Shown: piece after piece, positions 46,238 to 56,084 of the stretch
Numbering within the stretch: position 1 is the first letter of the stretch
How the letters are laid out: every line of letters starts with the position of its first letter
Assembly: GCF_000788395.1 (NCBI RefSeq)
Contig: NZ_CP009888.1
Location: forward strand, 1,322,001 to 1,386,000
DNA: 64,000 nt
From: Pseudoalteromonas piratica
Lineage (GTDB): Bacteria; Pseudomonadota; Gammaproteobacteria; Enterobacterales; Alteromonadaceae
Direction: 5' to 3'
The notes under the pieces: generated by a model
What the model saw: the letters and a program-made list of their open reading frames with translations, nothing else
Told to the model about the DNA's origin: nothing
Databases searched by the model: none
Program-made: the position numbers and the translations under genes

Positions 46238-47245
46238 TTGCATAACCAATTGTTTGATGCGTTTTTGACGCAGAATTTACCTAATATTAATAACCCGCAT
46301 TCTTTCCACATTGAATTAATAACTGGCGACGCGAGCTTTCGCAAATACTATCGCGTAACTGCTAACAAGCAGAGCTACATTTTAATGGTGTCGCCACCGG
46401 AACTTATTAATAATGAGCCTTTTATTGAACTCAACACCTTGTTTAACCAAGCTAACTTTAAAGTACCAAAAATTTTAGCTGTGAATTCAGAACAAGGCTA
46501 TTTATTAATTGAAGACTTAGGAAGTACTCACTTTGCGGATTGTCTTGGGAAAGGTAACGAGTGTGAATTGTACCAACAAGCAATTGACCTATTGCCTCAA
46601 ATTGCCATTTTACCTCCAAGCCCAGCAATGAAGCCTTATGATGCCAAATTTATCGACCTTGAACTCGAGATTTTCAATGAATGGTTAGTGCAAAGTTTTT
46701 GCAAAATTGAAATGGATGTTGGTGCAGAAAAGAATTGGCAACAAGTAAAACAACAGCTGATTAATGCGCTCGAAATGCAGCCTAAAGTAACCATGCATCG
46801 CGATTACCACAGCCGCAATTTAATGTTATCTAATGAGCAATGGGCGATTATCGACTACCAAGATGCAGTGCAAGGCCCGCTTACTTATGATTTAGTTTCA
46901 CTCACCAAAGATTGCTACCAAGTATTACCTCAGGCGCTGAGAGGCTCGCTGATAAAATATGGTTTTGCACAGTATGAAAAAGCAGGCTTAACAGGCGGGC
47001 TTACTTTTACTGACTTTGAAATGCTTTACACCTTAACAGGCATTCAACGTCATTTGAAAGCTGCAGGCATATTTTGCCGTTTAAGTTTACGTGATGGAAA
47101 GCAAGGTTATTTACCGCATGTGCTTGATACTCTTCACTATGTAATTGTAGCTTGTGAAGAAGTGGCTAATGCATTTCCTGTGCTTGGTTATTTTGCCGAG
47201 TGGTTACAAACAACTGTACAACCACAACTGGAGGCGAAACTGTGA
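46238..47245 (+). CDS. amgK: MurNAc/GlcNAc anomeric kinase AmgK
   Basis: A 335-residue protein kinase-like (APH-fold) sugar kinase. The start is TTG 46238 after GGGG; no better start is seen. TMHRDYHSRNLML provides the catalytic aspartate and AIIDYQDAVQGPLTYDLVSL the metal site, both hallmarks of AmgK-type COG3178. It phosphorylates MurNAc at C1 in the recycling bypass of peptidoglycan that feeds MurU. The next gene, murU, overlaps it, and the pair next to lptD is conserved in Pseudomonas. Confidence 0.92.
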   Translation: MHNQLFDAFLTQNLPNINNPHSFHIELITGDASFRKYYRVTANKQSYILMVSPPELINNEPFIELNTLFNQANFKVPKILAVNSEQGYLLIEDLGSTHFADCLGKGNECELYQQAIDLLPQIAILPPSPAMKPYDAKFIDLELEIFNEWLVQSFCKIEMDVGAEKNWQQVKQQLINALEMQPKVTMHRDYHSRNLMLSNEQWAIIDYQDAVQGPLTYDLVSLTKDCYQVLPQALRGSLIKYGFAQYEKAGLTGGLTFTDFEMLYTLTGIQRHLKAAGIFCRLSLRDGKQGYLPHVLDTLHYVIVACEEVANAFPVLGYFAEWLQTTVQPQLEAKL

Positions 47246-47916
47246 AAGCAATGATTTTGGCAGCTGGTCGCGGAAAGCGAATGATGCCACTTACTGAGCA
47301 TATGCCCAAGCCAATGTTAACTGTAAATGGTAAGCCTCTGATCCAATATCATATTGAACGTTTGGCAAATGCAGGCATTACAGAAATCGTAATCAATCTT
47401 GCTTGGTGTGGTGATGTTATTCGTAACACACTTGGCGATGGCAGTGAGTTTGGTGTTAACCTTATCTACAGTGATGAAGGTGGTGAAGGGTTAGAAACCG
47501 CAGGCGGTATTCTTAATGCACTGCACTTATTATCAGATACGTTTATTGTTATTAACGGTGATATTTACACTGATTATGATGTATCTAGTTTGACACACAT
47601 CGCAATGTTACCTCATCAAGCGCATTTAGTTTTGGTCGAAAATCCTGAACATAACCCTAGAGGTGACTTTTCAATTGTTCACGGATTTGCTGTTAGCGAT
47701 GCCAGTAGAGAAGATAATTATACTTTTGCCGGAATTGCGCTTTATCACAAATCATTTTTTGCAGAACGAAAAACTGCATTTTTACCTTTAGCGCCGATGT
47801 TACGTGAAAAAATGGTTGAAAAATTAGTCACCGCAGAGCTTTATATTGGTAATTGGTATGATATTGGCACGCCAGAGCGGTTGGCTGAAATAAATCGACA
47901 GGAGTTAATTAGTTAA
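47242..47916 (+). CDS. murU: MurNAc-1-phosphate uridylyltransferase MurU
   Basis: A 224-residue nucleotidyltransferase converting MurNAc-1-P to UDP-MurNAc. MILAAGRGKRMMPLTEHMPKPM is the nucleotide site and VINGDIYTDYD binds metal. The start is GTG 47242 behind GGAGG-like GGAGGC, overlapping the amgK stop (GTGA); a frame further upstream is not a better start. With AmgK it bypasses the fosfomycin-sensitive de novo route. Confidence 0.92.
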   Translation: MKAMILAAGRGKRMMPLTEHMPKPMLTVNGKPLIQYHIERLANAGITEIVINLAWCGDVIRNTLGDGSEFGVNLIYSDEGGEGLETAGGILNALHLLSDTFIVINGDIYTDYDVSSLTHIAMLPHQAHLVLVENPEHNPRGDFSIVHGFAVSDASREDNYTFAGIALYHKSFFAERKTAFLPLAPMLREKMVEKLVTAELYIGNWYDIGTPERLAEINRQELIS

Positions 47917-48756
47917 ATGTGGGGAAAGTTACTAGGTGCTGGATTTGGATTTTTATTTGGCAAATGGTTAGGGGCGATTTTAGGCCTTTACCTTGGGCAC
48001 TTGTTTGACCGTGGACTAAAACAAGACTTTAACAAGGCCGGTGGTTTTCAAGGTTTTTTTGATAATAGCTCCGTGTCTGAAAAGCAGGCGCTATTTTCCT
48101 ATACTTGCTTTGCGGTAATGGGGCATATTGCCAAATCAAATGGTCGTGTAAACGAGCAACATATCTCTGCCGCATCGCGCTTTATGGATGAGATGGGTCT
48201 CACAGGTGATGCTCGCCGAGACGCGCAAAATGCCTTTCGCAGTGGAAAAGAAGCGGACTTCCCATTTAAATCCGTGCTAAAAGATTTTCGCGACCGTTTT
48301 TCTGGTCGTTACGACCTCATTCAACTGTTTCTTGAAATTCAAATCCAAATGGCATTCAGTGATGGCGAATTAAGTAACAAAGAACGTGAATTACTGAAAC
48401 AGGTCAGTAAATTAATTGGCATCAACAGTGCGCATTTTACCTTTATTTTAAAGCGTTATATTGCGGAATTTGAATTTCATCGCTACCAACATACTAAACA
48501 AAATCAGCAACAATCACATCGTTCATCAAGTAATACAGCACAAACAAGTGAGTTATCGCGCACTAAAGCACTGCAGGTATTAGGCTTAGATGACAGTGCC
48601 GATCAAAAAGCAATTAAAAAGGCTTACCGAAAGCTAATGGCACAACACCATCCAGATAAATTAGTGTCACAAGGTTTACCCCCAGAAATGATGCAGCTTG
48701 CGAAGCAAAAAAGCCAAGACATTCAATCGGCTTACGAGTATCTCAAACGAAAGTAA
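47917..48756 (+). CDS. djlA: DjlA, membrane-anchored J-domain co-chaperone
   Basis: A 279-residue protein with an N-terminal membrane segment (about 6-30, Gly-rich dimerising type), a TerB-like helical domain (about 50-190) and a C-terminal J domain with the HPD motif at about 245-247. It stimulates DnaK at the inner membrane. Follows murU directly and is a normal resident of this neighbourhood. Confidence 0.93.
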   Translation: MWGKLLGAGFGFLFGKWLGAILGLYLGHLFDRGLKQDFNKAGGFQGFFDNSSVSEKQALFSYTCFAVMGHIAKSNGRVNEQHISAASRFMDEMGLTGDARRDAQNAFRSGKEADFPFKSVLKDFRDRFSGRYDLIQLFLEIQIQMAFSDGELSNKERELLKQVSKLIGINSAHFTFILKRYIAEFEFHRYQHTKQNQQQSHRSSSNTAQTSELSRTKALQVLGLDDSADQKAIKKAYRKLMAQHHPDKLVSQGLPPEMMQLAKQKSQDIQSAYEYLKRK

Positions 48757-48779
48757 AGATAGGTTAATAGCGATTGATA

Positions 48780-49628
48780 CTAGAGTCCTAGCCAAGTTAG
48801 AAAGCCGTAAATTTCTTTCGACAACCGCTGGTGTTGTTGCTCACTCGATTGGCTGCCAAATAAAGTTCGCTGGCGATAATTAAGTTTATGATTACGACGG
48901 GCTAGTTTTTTTCTTAAAGCCATTTGTTCGCTTAACCAGTGATTATGACTTTGGTAAAAAATATCGAGTGTTGGCCAAGTGGAAGTGGTAACCGTTTGGT
49001 TTAATGCTTTATTTTTTTGTGGGTCATTATAAAAATTATTCAATAGTACTAAGGCATCAATCGGCTCTGAAGTTTGTTGGTTTAAGTAACTATTGAGGAT
49101 CGCGCCGCTTTGTCCTTGAGTAATTACAATAACAAAACCTGGGTGATTAAGCGCTTGCTGATACATTGCTTTAAAACGGCTAGTTAGGCTTAACGCATAA
49201 GCGTCAAAATCGGGCTTGGTATATTGAGCAATATTTGGAGCAAGGCTTATATTGTCATTTTCTGGTAGCTCTTCCGTGTTAATGCGTGGGGAGCTGCCGG
49301 CACTAATGCTATAAGTCACCCAGCCATAATCATTCAATGACTTACGCAAAAAATCGATACCACGGTCATTTGCTTGAGTTAAATGCCAGTCAGCAATCAA
49401 AATCGCCACACCTTTGTCAAACTCTGCAGTATGATCGCGATACAATGCGGTGAGTTCATTGTCACCCGCAAGCACTTTAACCACTTCCGATTTATCGTAA
49501 TATTGGTTAATGTCTTGGTTTGCTTGTAGCTCTTTATTTATGGGGGTGATCCATTCAACCTCATTCGCATTTATAAAAAATGAGGCTGTTATGAAGGCAA
49601 CAAAGGTAAAAGTTGTTTTAAAATTCAC
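48780..49628 (-). CDS. DUF3530 family exported protein, alpha/beta-hydrolase-like
   Basis: A 282-residue exported protein (signal peptide to about 21, INA). KGVAILIADWHLTQANDRGIDFLRKSLNDYGW and VIVITQGQSGAILNSYL look like the oxyanion strand and nucleophile elbow of an alpha/beta hydrolase, the latter with the elbow reading Q-G-Q-S-G, a serine nucleophile. It fits DUF3530. Substrate unknown. Convergent with djlA. Confidence 0.75.
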   Translation of the reverse strand: MNFKTTFTFVAFITASFFINANEVEWITPINKELQANQDINQYYDKSEVVKVLAGDNELTALYRDHTAEFDKGVAILIADWHLTQANDRGIDFLRKSLNDYGWVTYSISAGSSPRINTEELPENDNISLAPNIAQYTKPDFDAYALSLTSRFKAMYQQALNHPGFVIVITQGQSGAILNSYLNQQTSEPIDALVLLNNFYNDPQKNKALNQTVTTSTWPTLDIFYQSHNHWLSEQMALRKKLARRNHKLNYRQRTLFGSQSSEQQHQRLSKEIYGFLTWLGL

Positions 49629-49686
49629 ACGCGTAAATAATTGTTTGATTTAGTTGTTTATCGACTTATCAAACAATTATTTTAGT

Positions 49687-50340
49687 TTAAAAATCGGGAT
49701 CGCAATAAAAACTTAATTGTTCTTGTGTGATTGGATGAGTAAAGCTTAAATACTCTGCATGCAATTGTAAGCGTGGTGCCATTGCCAATGCTTCAGAGTG
49801 AGCATAAAGACGATCACCTAAGATAACATGGCCAAGTGATAACATATGCACTCGTAACTGATGTGAACGACCGGTAACTGGGGTCAAGGCGACACGTGTT
49901 GCATTTTCTTCATAAGATAAGACTTCGTAGTGAGTCAGTGATGGTTTGCCGCGTTCATGATCTACCATTTGTTTTGGACGATTTGGCCAATCACAAATTA
50001 GTGGTAGGTCAACCGAACCAGTTTGGGGTTCCAACTTTCCGAAAACACGTGCGATATAACGTTTTTTAGTTTCTCTATCTTGAAATTGGCGACTGATTTC
50101 ACGGTGTGCGGACTTGTTAAGTGCTAAGCAAATAATACCTGAAGTTGCCATATCCAATCGGTGCACTATGGTAGCTGTTGGAAAAACAACATTAACACGA
50201 TTGATTAGGCTGTCTTTATGTTCAGGCGCTTTACCTGGCACTGTTAGTAACCCACTTGGTTTATTCAAGATAATCAGGTCATTATCTTGATAAAGAATAT
50301 TAATATAGGGCGAGGTTGGTGGGTTGTAGTTTAACAGCAC
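49687..50340 (-). CDS. rluA: 23S/tRNA pseudouridine synthase RluA
   Basis: A 217-residue synthase making pseudouridine 746 in 23S rRNA and 32 in some tRNAs. The catalytic HRLDMATSGIICLAL segment (58-72) and the GRSHQLRVHMLSLGHVILGDRLYA motif identify RluA; lack of an S4 domain fits RluA rather than RluC/D. It lies directly downstream of rapA, as in E. coli, but separated by rapA's terminator. Confidence 0.95.
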   Translation of the reverse strand: MLLNYNPPTSPYINILYQDNDLIILNKPSGLLTVPGKAPEHKDSLINRVNVVFPTATIVHRLDMATSGIICLALNKSAHREISRQFQDRETKKRYIARVFGKLEPQTGSVDLPLICDWPNRPKQMVDHERGKPSLTHYEVLSYEENATRVALTPVTGRSHQLRVHMLSLGHVILGDRLYAHSEALAMAPRLQLHAEYLSFTHPITQEQLSFYCDPDF

Positions 50341-50355
50341 AGTGATTCCAGCAAA

Positions 50356-50384
50356 AAAATAGGGCTTAATTCAAGCCCTATTTT
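50356..50384 (-). terminator. Terminator after rapA
   Basis: AAAATAGGGCTT and AAGCCCTATTTT form a perfect 12-bp stem with an AATTC loop; on the minus strand it is followed by T residues, directly after the rapA stop. Confidence 0.88.
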
Positions 50385-50397
50385 AAAGCAATTCTGG

Positions 50398-53292
50398 TTA
50401 GTGAGAAACCACTATTAAGCGGATAGCATCAAGCTTAAGTTCTGCTTTTTCAACATGCTCAAGCAATTGTGCTTTTTGCTTTTCAAGGTAAAACAACTCA
50501 TCTTCGCGCACATTAGGATTGAGTTGTTTTAATGACTTCAAGCGCGCGAGCTCATCATCAAGATTGGTATTTACACTGCATTTAGCGTTTTCTTTTAGCG
50601 CTGTTAATTGCTCTTTAGCTGAATTGTTCGCTTTTTCAATTAGTGGGTGAACACTTGATTGAAGCGCGGAAGCAAGCTTACTCGCTGTTTGTTTACCTAC
50701 TGCATTAAGCTGTTGGTTAAACGTATCAAATGCTACATTGGCTGCTAAATCATTGCCGTTTTTATCAAGCAGCAATCGCACTGGCGTAGTCGGTAAGAAA
50801 CGGCCCATCTGCAGCGCTTTAGGTGCACTGGTTTCTGCAAGGTAAATAAGCTCAACAAAGAAACTACCAGCCGGCAATTGTTTGTTTTTCAAAAGTGCAA
50901 CTGAGGTTGTACCTAAGTCATCATCAATAATCAGTTCCATCGCCCCTTGTACCATTGGGTGATCCCAACTTAAAAAGTGCACATCTTCTTGTGCAAGCGC
51001 TGTATCACGGTCAAAGGTAACAGTCAGGCCTTCATCTCGTAAGCATGGGAACGAAGGGGTTAACATATGCTCTGTTGGTTTTAATACAATCGAGTTTTCA
51101 CCGCGGTCTTCTTGCGAAATACCAAAAATATCAAACACCTTAATCATAAACATTGGCAGTGCAGTTTGATTATCCAATGATTCAATATCTTTAACTAATT
51201 GTTCTGAGCGCCCTTGTCCTTTTGAGTGAAGCTCAAGCAATCGGTCGCGGCCTTGCTCCATTTTTTGTTTTAGCGCTTGATTTTGTTTATTTACTGACTC
51301 GAGTAACGGGTCGAGTTCTTCTTCATCTGTATTGTGATTTGCAATTAGTTCTAAGAGTTCCTCTTTGAACTCTGAATACAGTAATTGACCTGTTGTTAAG
51401 GTGTGTTCAAATGCTTCGAGTGCCTCATGGTACCAGCGGAAGAGGACTTCTTGCGCGGTATTCTCAAAGTAAGGAACATGAATTTTAATATCTTCACTCT
51501 GACCGATACGGTCTAAGCGACCAATGCGTTGCTCAAGTAAATCTGGGTTAAGTGGTAGATCAAATAAAATCATATGGTGAGCAAACTGGAAGTTTCGCCC
51601 CTCAGAACCAATTTCAGAACAAATTAATACCTGTGCTGCATCTTCTTGCTCGGCAAAATAGGCCGCTGCTCGGTCACGCTCGATAATGCTCATGCCTTCA
51701 TGGAATACGGCCGCTTTAATACCTTCGCTTTCACGAATGGCTTGTTCGAGGCTGAGAGCGGTTTGTGCTTCGCTACAAATAACCAGTACTTTTTCGCGTT
51801 TTAGTTCAAGCAGTTTTTCTGCAAGCCATTCAACACGAGGATCAAATTGTGTCCAGCTAGCTGATTCACCCTCAAACTCCTGGAAAATTTTCTCTGGGAA
51901 TAGGGCGCGTTTAGCACGCATTTCAGCATCTTTTAAGCCCGCAATATTACCCATCACATTCATTGCTGTAGTGTATTGCTTTGGCATGGCTGCAGGGTAA
52001 GCGTGAAGCTCACGAGATGGGAAGCCTTGAATACTACTGCGACTATTTCTAAACAGAATACGGCCTGTACCGTGTCTATCAAGTAGCATCGAGAGTACTT
52101 CATTTTTAGCTGCTTGCTCGCCTTGTTCAACTTGGCTAAGCAAGGTAGAAATATCACTTTCTTTTAAAAGCGTTGTTAATGTAGCTTTAGCGTTATCACT
52201 AAGTAGCTCATCAGCAAGTAATTGGTTCGCAGCGTCGGCGACTTCCTGATAATGACTCTCTTCTTCTACAAATGCTTGGTAATCGTAAAAACGATTTTCA
52301 TCAAGTAGCTTTAAACGGGCGAAATGACTTTCATGACCGAGTTGATCCGGCGTCGCTGTGAGTAGAATTAATCCCGGAATATCTTGGCTTAACTCTGCAA
52401 TGCGGTTGTATTCGGTGCTCGATTTCTTTTCGCTCCACTTCAAGTGGTGCGCTTCATCAACAACTAATAAATCCCAGTCAGCTAGTGTTGCTTGTTCAAA
52501 CCACGTTTTCTTTTTCGTGAGAAACTCAAGGCTAGTTAAAATAAACTGTTCTGTTTCAAAAGGGTTTGCAGCATCTGCGTAAGCTTCAGTACAGCGCTCA
52601 TCATCAAAAATTGAGAACTGTAAGTTGAAACGACGTAGCATTTCTACCAGCCATTGGTGCTGTAAGTTTTCCGGAACCACAATCAGCACACGAGAAGCGC
52701 GACCAGTCTGAACTTGCTGATGAATAATCATACCGGCTTCGATGGTTTTACCTAAACCTACCTCATCAGATAGTAATACGCGTGGTGCAAAACGTTTACC
52801 AACTTCTTCGGCAATATAAAGCTGGTGTGGAATTAAACTAGCACGTGCCCCCACTAAGCCTTTTAAGCTAGATTGTTGGTTTTCATGGATATGACTAAGC
52901 GTGTTATGGCGAAGTGTAAAACGGTCGAAACGGTCGATTTGGCCTGAGAATAATTTATCTTGTGGTTTATTAAATTTAATAAAATGGTCAAGAAAGGTTT
53001 CTTTTAGTACTACTTGTTCTTGGTTATCTTCACGTGTACCAAGGTAAGTAAATAATCCATTTTCTTCTTCAACTTGTTCAACAATGAGTTCCCACTCGTC
53101 AACACTACGCACTTTGTCACCCACATTGAATGCAACTCGGGTTACAGGTGCTTCAGAAATACTGTACACACGGTTTTCACCACTGGCTGGGAATAAAATG
53201 GTGACTTGGCGTCCTTCACAGGCTACTACCGTACCTAAGCCTAAATCTGATTCGGTGTCGCTGATCCAGCGTTGACCTAAAGAAAAGCTCAT
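50398..53292 (-). CDS. rapA: RNA polymerase-associated SWI2/SNF2 ATPase RapA
   Basis: A 964-residue motor that recycles RNA polymerase. N-terminal tandem Tudor-like domains (1-110), Walker A DEVGLGKT (176-183), DEAHHLKW motif II, and helicase-C motif (VLICSEIGSEGRNFQ, LDRIGQSEDI) are all present; the C-terminal RapA-specific domain completes it. Length is nearly that of E. coli RapA. Single gene with its own terminator. Confidence 0.97.
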   Translation of the reverse strand: MSFSLGQRWISDTESDLGLGTVVACEGRQVTILFPASGENRVYSISEAPVTRVAFNVGDKVRSVDEWELIVEQVEEENGLFTYLGTREDNQEQVVLKETFLDHFIKFNKPQDKLFSGQIDRFDRFTLRHNTLSHIHENQQSSLKGLVGARASLIPHQLYIAEEVGKRFAPRVLLSDEVGLGKTIEAGMIIHQQVQTGRASRVLIVVPENLQHQWLVEMLRRFNLQFSIFDDERCTEAYADAANPFETEQFILTSLEFLTKKKTWFEQATLADWDLLVVDEAHHLKWSEKKSSTEYNRIAELSQDIPGLILLTATPDQLGHESHFARLKLLDENRFYDYQAFVEEESHYQEVADAANQLLADELLSDNAKATLTTLLKESDISTLLSQVEQGEQAAKNEVLSMLLDRHGTGRILFRNSRSSIQGFPSRELHAYPAAMPKQYTTAMNVMGNIAGLKDAEMRAKRALFPEKIFQEFEGESASWTQFDPRVEWLAEKLLELKREKVLVICSEAQTALSLEQAIRESEGIKAAVFHEGMSIIERDRAAAYFAEQEDAAQVLICSEIGSEGRNFQFAHHMILFDLPLNPDLLEQRIGRLDRIGQSEDIKIHVPYFENTAQEVLFRWYHEALEAFEHTLTTGQLLYSEFKEELLELIANHNTDEEELDPLLESVNKQNQALKQKMEQGRDRLLELHSKGQGRSEQLVKDIESLDNQTALPMFMIKVFDIFGISQEDRGENSIVLKPTEHMLTPSFPCLRDEGLTVTFDRDTALAQEDVHFLSWDHPMVQGAMELIIDDDLGTTSVALLKNKQLPAGSFFVELIYLAETSAPKALQMGRFLPTTPVRLLLDKNGNDLAANVAFDTFNQQLNAVGKQTASKLASALQSSVHPLIEKANNSAKEQLTALKENAKCSVNTNLDDELARLKSLKQLNPNVREDELFYLEKQKAQLLEHVEKAELKLDAIRLIVVSH

Positions 53293-53499
53293 TTTTAACT
53301 CGCTACTATCGAAAAAAGGCGGCTATGTTACCTAGATTTCTCGTTGGATTCACCTGTTAATTTTTAGCCACTTTAATGTTTGTATTTTATCAAGAATTAT
53401 GAACTTTTTTTGTCATAAAAAAGCCAAATTCGTGAAATAGACTAAACTTAAAAGTAAAGCAAAAACCATAAACCCGCCAGCTAAGAGAAGGAACAGCTT

Positions 53500-54888
53500 A
53501 TGGGAAAAGTGCGCAATAACGATAATAAACTCTATGTATTAGATACCAACGTATTACTTCACGAACCTTTCGCCTTTTTATCTTTCCAAGAACATCAAGT
53601 CGTTATCCCAATGACAGTACTCGAAGAGCTCGACCACATTAAAGATCGCAAAAAAGATGTGAGTCGTGATGCGCGTATTGCCATTCGAGCATTAGACGAT
53701 GTGTTACGTGATGCTTCGCCGGAAGAAATGTTGGCTGGGGTCGATTTATCAGGAGTCACCAAAAATTGTACTGGTAAGCTAACCATTGTTAATGACCATA
53801 TTTTTGAAGATGCGGTGTCTGGTCTTCCTGGCGATGAAAATGATCACCGTATTATTAATACTGCGCTTCACTTACAACAGTTACGTGTAGAAGTGAAAGT
53901 GGTGTTAGTAACTAAAGATATTAATATGCGCCTTAAAGCAAAAGGTGCAGGGCTTGAATTTGTCGAAGATTATCGAACCGACCAATTGATTGATGATATT
54001 AGCCTCTTAACAAGCGGCTACAAAAAACTCGATGGTGACTTTTGGGCTCATGTAAAAGAGTGCGACAGTGAGCAAAATGGTCGCGATACTTATCATACTG
54101 TACCACGCAGTTTACTGAACGAAGTGTTTATTAACGAATACTTGCTTGATGAAACGGGTCACTTTGCTGCGCGTGTAGTTGATTATGACGAAGAGCATAT
54201 CAAGCTACTTGATTTAGGCTTTGAACGCATAATGGGACGAAGTGCGTGGGGGATTGTGCCTAAGAATGTGTATCAAGCTATGGCGATTAATTCATTATTA
54301 GACCCAAATCTAGATTTAGTCATTTTAACCGGGCCTGCAGGATGCGGTAAAACCTTATTAGCCTTAGCATGTGCGCTAGAGCTTGTGATTGAACGCGGTA
54401 TGTATGACAAAATAATTGTTACACGAAATACCCCTGAAATTGCAGAGTCGATAGGCTTTTTACCAGGCACCGAGGAAGAAAAGATGTTGCCATGGCTTGC
54501 CGCAATAACCGATTCACTAGAGGTACTGCATAAAAACGATGAAAACCCTATTTCTAGCCGAAATTATATTATGGAAAAGGCCAATATACAGTTTAAGTCG
54601 ATTAACTTTATGCGCGGTCGCAGTATTCAAAATGCCATAGTAATTTTGGATGAAAGCCAAAACTTAACAGCGTCACAACTTAAAACCATCATTACGCGTT
54701 GCGGTGAAGGAACCAAACTCATTTGTTCGGGTAATTTAGCTCAAATAGACAGTAATTATTTAACACCAGTCACTTCAGGCTTAACTTATATTGTTGAACG
54801 TTTTAAAGACTTCCAAGGTAGTAGTACGGTTAATTTAAATGGCGTGGTGCGAAGCCGATTAGCTAGTTTTGCAGAAGAAAACTTATAA
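53500..54888 (+). CDS. PIN-PhoH family ATPase
   Basis: A 462-residue fusion of an N-terminal PIN ribonuclease-like domain (YVLDTNVLLHEPFAF at 12-26, acidic residues in LEELDHIKD and DHRIINTAL) and a C-terminal PhoH ATPase domain (Walker A GPAGCGKT at about 278-285, VILDESQNLT, SGNLAQID). Such PhoH2-type proteins have RNA helicase and nuclease activity. It is monocistronic, ribosome site AGAGAAGG. Confidence 0.9.
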   Translation: MGKVRNNDNKLYVLDTNVLLHEPFAFLSFQEHQVVIPMTVLEELDHIKDRKKDVSRDARIAIRALDDVLRDASPEEMLAGVDLSGVTKNCTGKLTIVNDHIFEDAVSGLPGDENDHRIINTALHLQQLRVEVKVVLVTKDINMRLKAKGAGLEFVEDYRTDQLIDDISLLTSGYKKLDGDFWAHVKECDSEQNGRDTYHTVPRSLLNEVFINEYLLDETGHFAARVVDYDEEHIKLLDLGFERIMGRSAWGIVPKNVYQAMAINSLLDPNLDLVILTGPAGCGKTLLALACALELVIERGMYDKIIVTRNTPEIAESIGFLPGTEEEKMLPWLAAITDSLEVLHKNDENPISSRNYIMEKANIQFKSINFMRGRSIQNAIVILDESQNLTASQLKTIITRCGEGTKLICSGNLAQIDSNYLTPVTSGLTYIVERFKDFQGSSTVNLNGVVRSRLASFAEENL

Positions 54889-54906
54889 TTTTTTAAACAA
54901 ATATAT

Positions 54907-54936
54907 AAAAGGGCTGGTAACGACCAGCCCTTTTTT
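54907..54936 (+). terminator. Terminator after the PhoH gene
   Basis: AAAAGGGCTGGT and ACCAGCCCTTTT stem with an AACG loop and T6 tail, between convergent genes. Confidence 0.9.
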
Positions 54937-54965
54937 AGCGAATAGTTAAATAATCCGTGTTTAGA

Positions 54966-55931
54966 TTAAATTACATCAACAATATATTGTTTGCTATTAA
55001 GCATACTCCAAGAGCTTGGACTTACTTCAGCAATCGGCATTTGTTTTGGACCAGTTACTTCACCTACTAGGTACTTTAAGCCATTAATTTCGATGTGTTT
55101 ATCTTCTTTGCGAATGGGTAGGTTTAAACCTATTAGCGCGTGTTTTGGTGTAGTTATCATGGCTATTGTTAAACGCGGGTAAATTGCTTTTAAAATCGCA
55201 CTGGTCAGAACTAGTTTACTATCAACATCGCCGTACTCTTGGCGGATCAGCTTTAAAGGTGGTTTAAAGTTCTCGCCGCTATGGTGGAAGCGATCTGGTA
55301 ATTCGGAAGTAGGCATAGATTGTACCCAACCTAAAACGAAATTAATAATCGTTTGCGGCCTTACATTGAGCCCATATTTTTCAATCACTGCCTCCCGGAT
55401 AGGGGTGATGTAATTGTATGATTCTTTTACAAATCGAGGTAAGTCAGGCCTTACCGCATCGGTTGCCCAAATTGCTTCTAAATCAGCGTAATAGTGCCTC
55501 TTTAAATAGCTTTTACGCGCACTTTGTTTGGCGTTTTCAACACGGGTTTCTACTTCATTTAATAAGGCTTTTTCATCGCTGAAAACTTTGTACTCAATAC
55601 TGCGCTCCTTACGCGTGGTTTCGAGGCGATATTTACGACGGTCAAACTCTTTAATAGTATTCATGACCTTAACGTTAATTTTGTCGAGATATTCTTGGTC
55701 GTTAAAACCTTTAAAGCGGCGGTAATGGTTAAACAATTGATCGTTTGAGTAAGTAAAATTGAGTTTTTGCTGATTGCCTTGATAATCACGCCATGAGTAA
55801 TAAAACGTTTGCTGTTCTTTTTCTTGTGTTACTTGTCTATCGGCTGCAAAACAAGTTGCAACGAGTGAGCTTAAGCTAAAAAGAGTTGTTACGACTAAGG
55901 CGCGTAAAAGTCTATCCATTGCCTTTTCCAT
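54966..55931 (-). CDS. Exported transglutaminase-like protein lacking the catalytic cysteine
   Basis: A 321-residue exported protein (signal peptide to about 30, CFA-A; ATG 55919 is an alternative start four codons in). A helical N-terminal region with many charged residues is followed by a transglutaminase-like core: QEYGDVDSKLVLTSAILKAI matches the G-D-C-D-D/S-K motif but has Val236 in place of Cys, while His264 (TTPKHALIGLN) is present. This suggests an inactive, scaffold-type transglutaminase fold, or a family I cannot name. No operon partner. Confidence 0.55.
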   Translation of the reverse strand: MEKAMDRLLRALVVTTLFSLSSLVATCFAADRQVTQEKEQQTFYYSWRDYQGNQQKLNFTYSNDQLFNHYRRFKGFNDQEYLDKINVKVMNTIKEFDRRKYRLETTRKERSIEYKVFSDEKALLNEVETRVENAKQSARKSYLKRHYYADLEAIWATDAVRPDLPRFVKESYNYITPIREAVIEKYGLNVRPQTIINFVLGWVQSMPTSELPDRFHHSGENFKPPLKLIRQEYGDVDSKLVLTSAILKAIYPRLTIAMITTPKHALIGLNLPIRKEDKHIEINGLKYLVGEVTGPKQMPIAEVSPSSWSMLNSKQYIVDVI

Positions 55932-56045
55932 TTTTGGGTGGTTATCTTTATTAAAGATTGTGTTAAATATTTATAAGCTTAGTCAAGATGTTGTGATAGA
56001 AAGAAATATTTCTAAGGGGTTGGCTCAGCAACTGAGTTTGGTATG

Positions 56046-56073
56046 AAAAAGGAAGCAAACGCTTCCTTTTTTA
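56046..56073 (-). terminator. Terminator of the DUF885 gene
   Basis: AAAAAGGAAGC and GCTTCCTTTTT stem with a four-base loop, 12 bases past the minus-strand stop; T run on the minus strand. Confidence 0.88.
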
Positions 56074-56084
56074 GTTTGATATTA

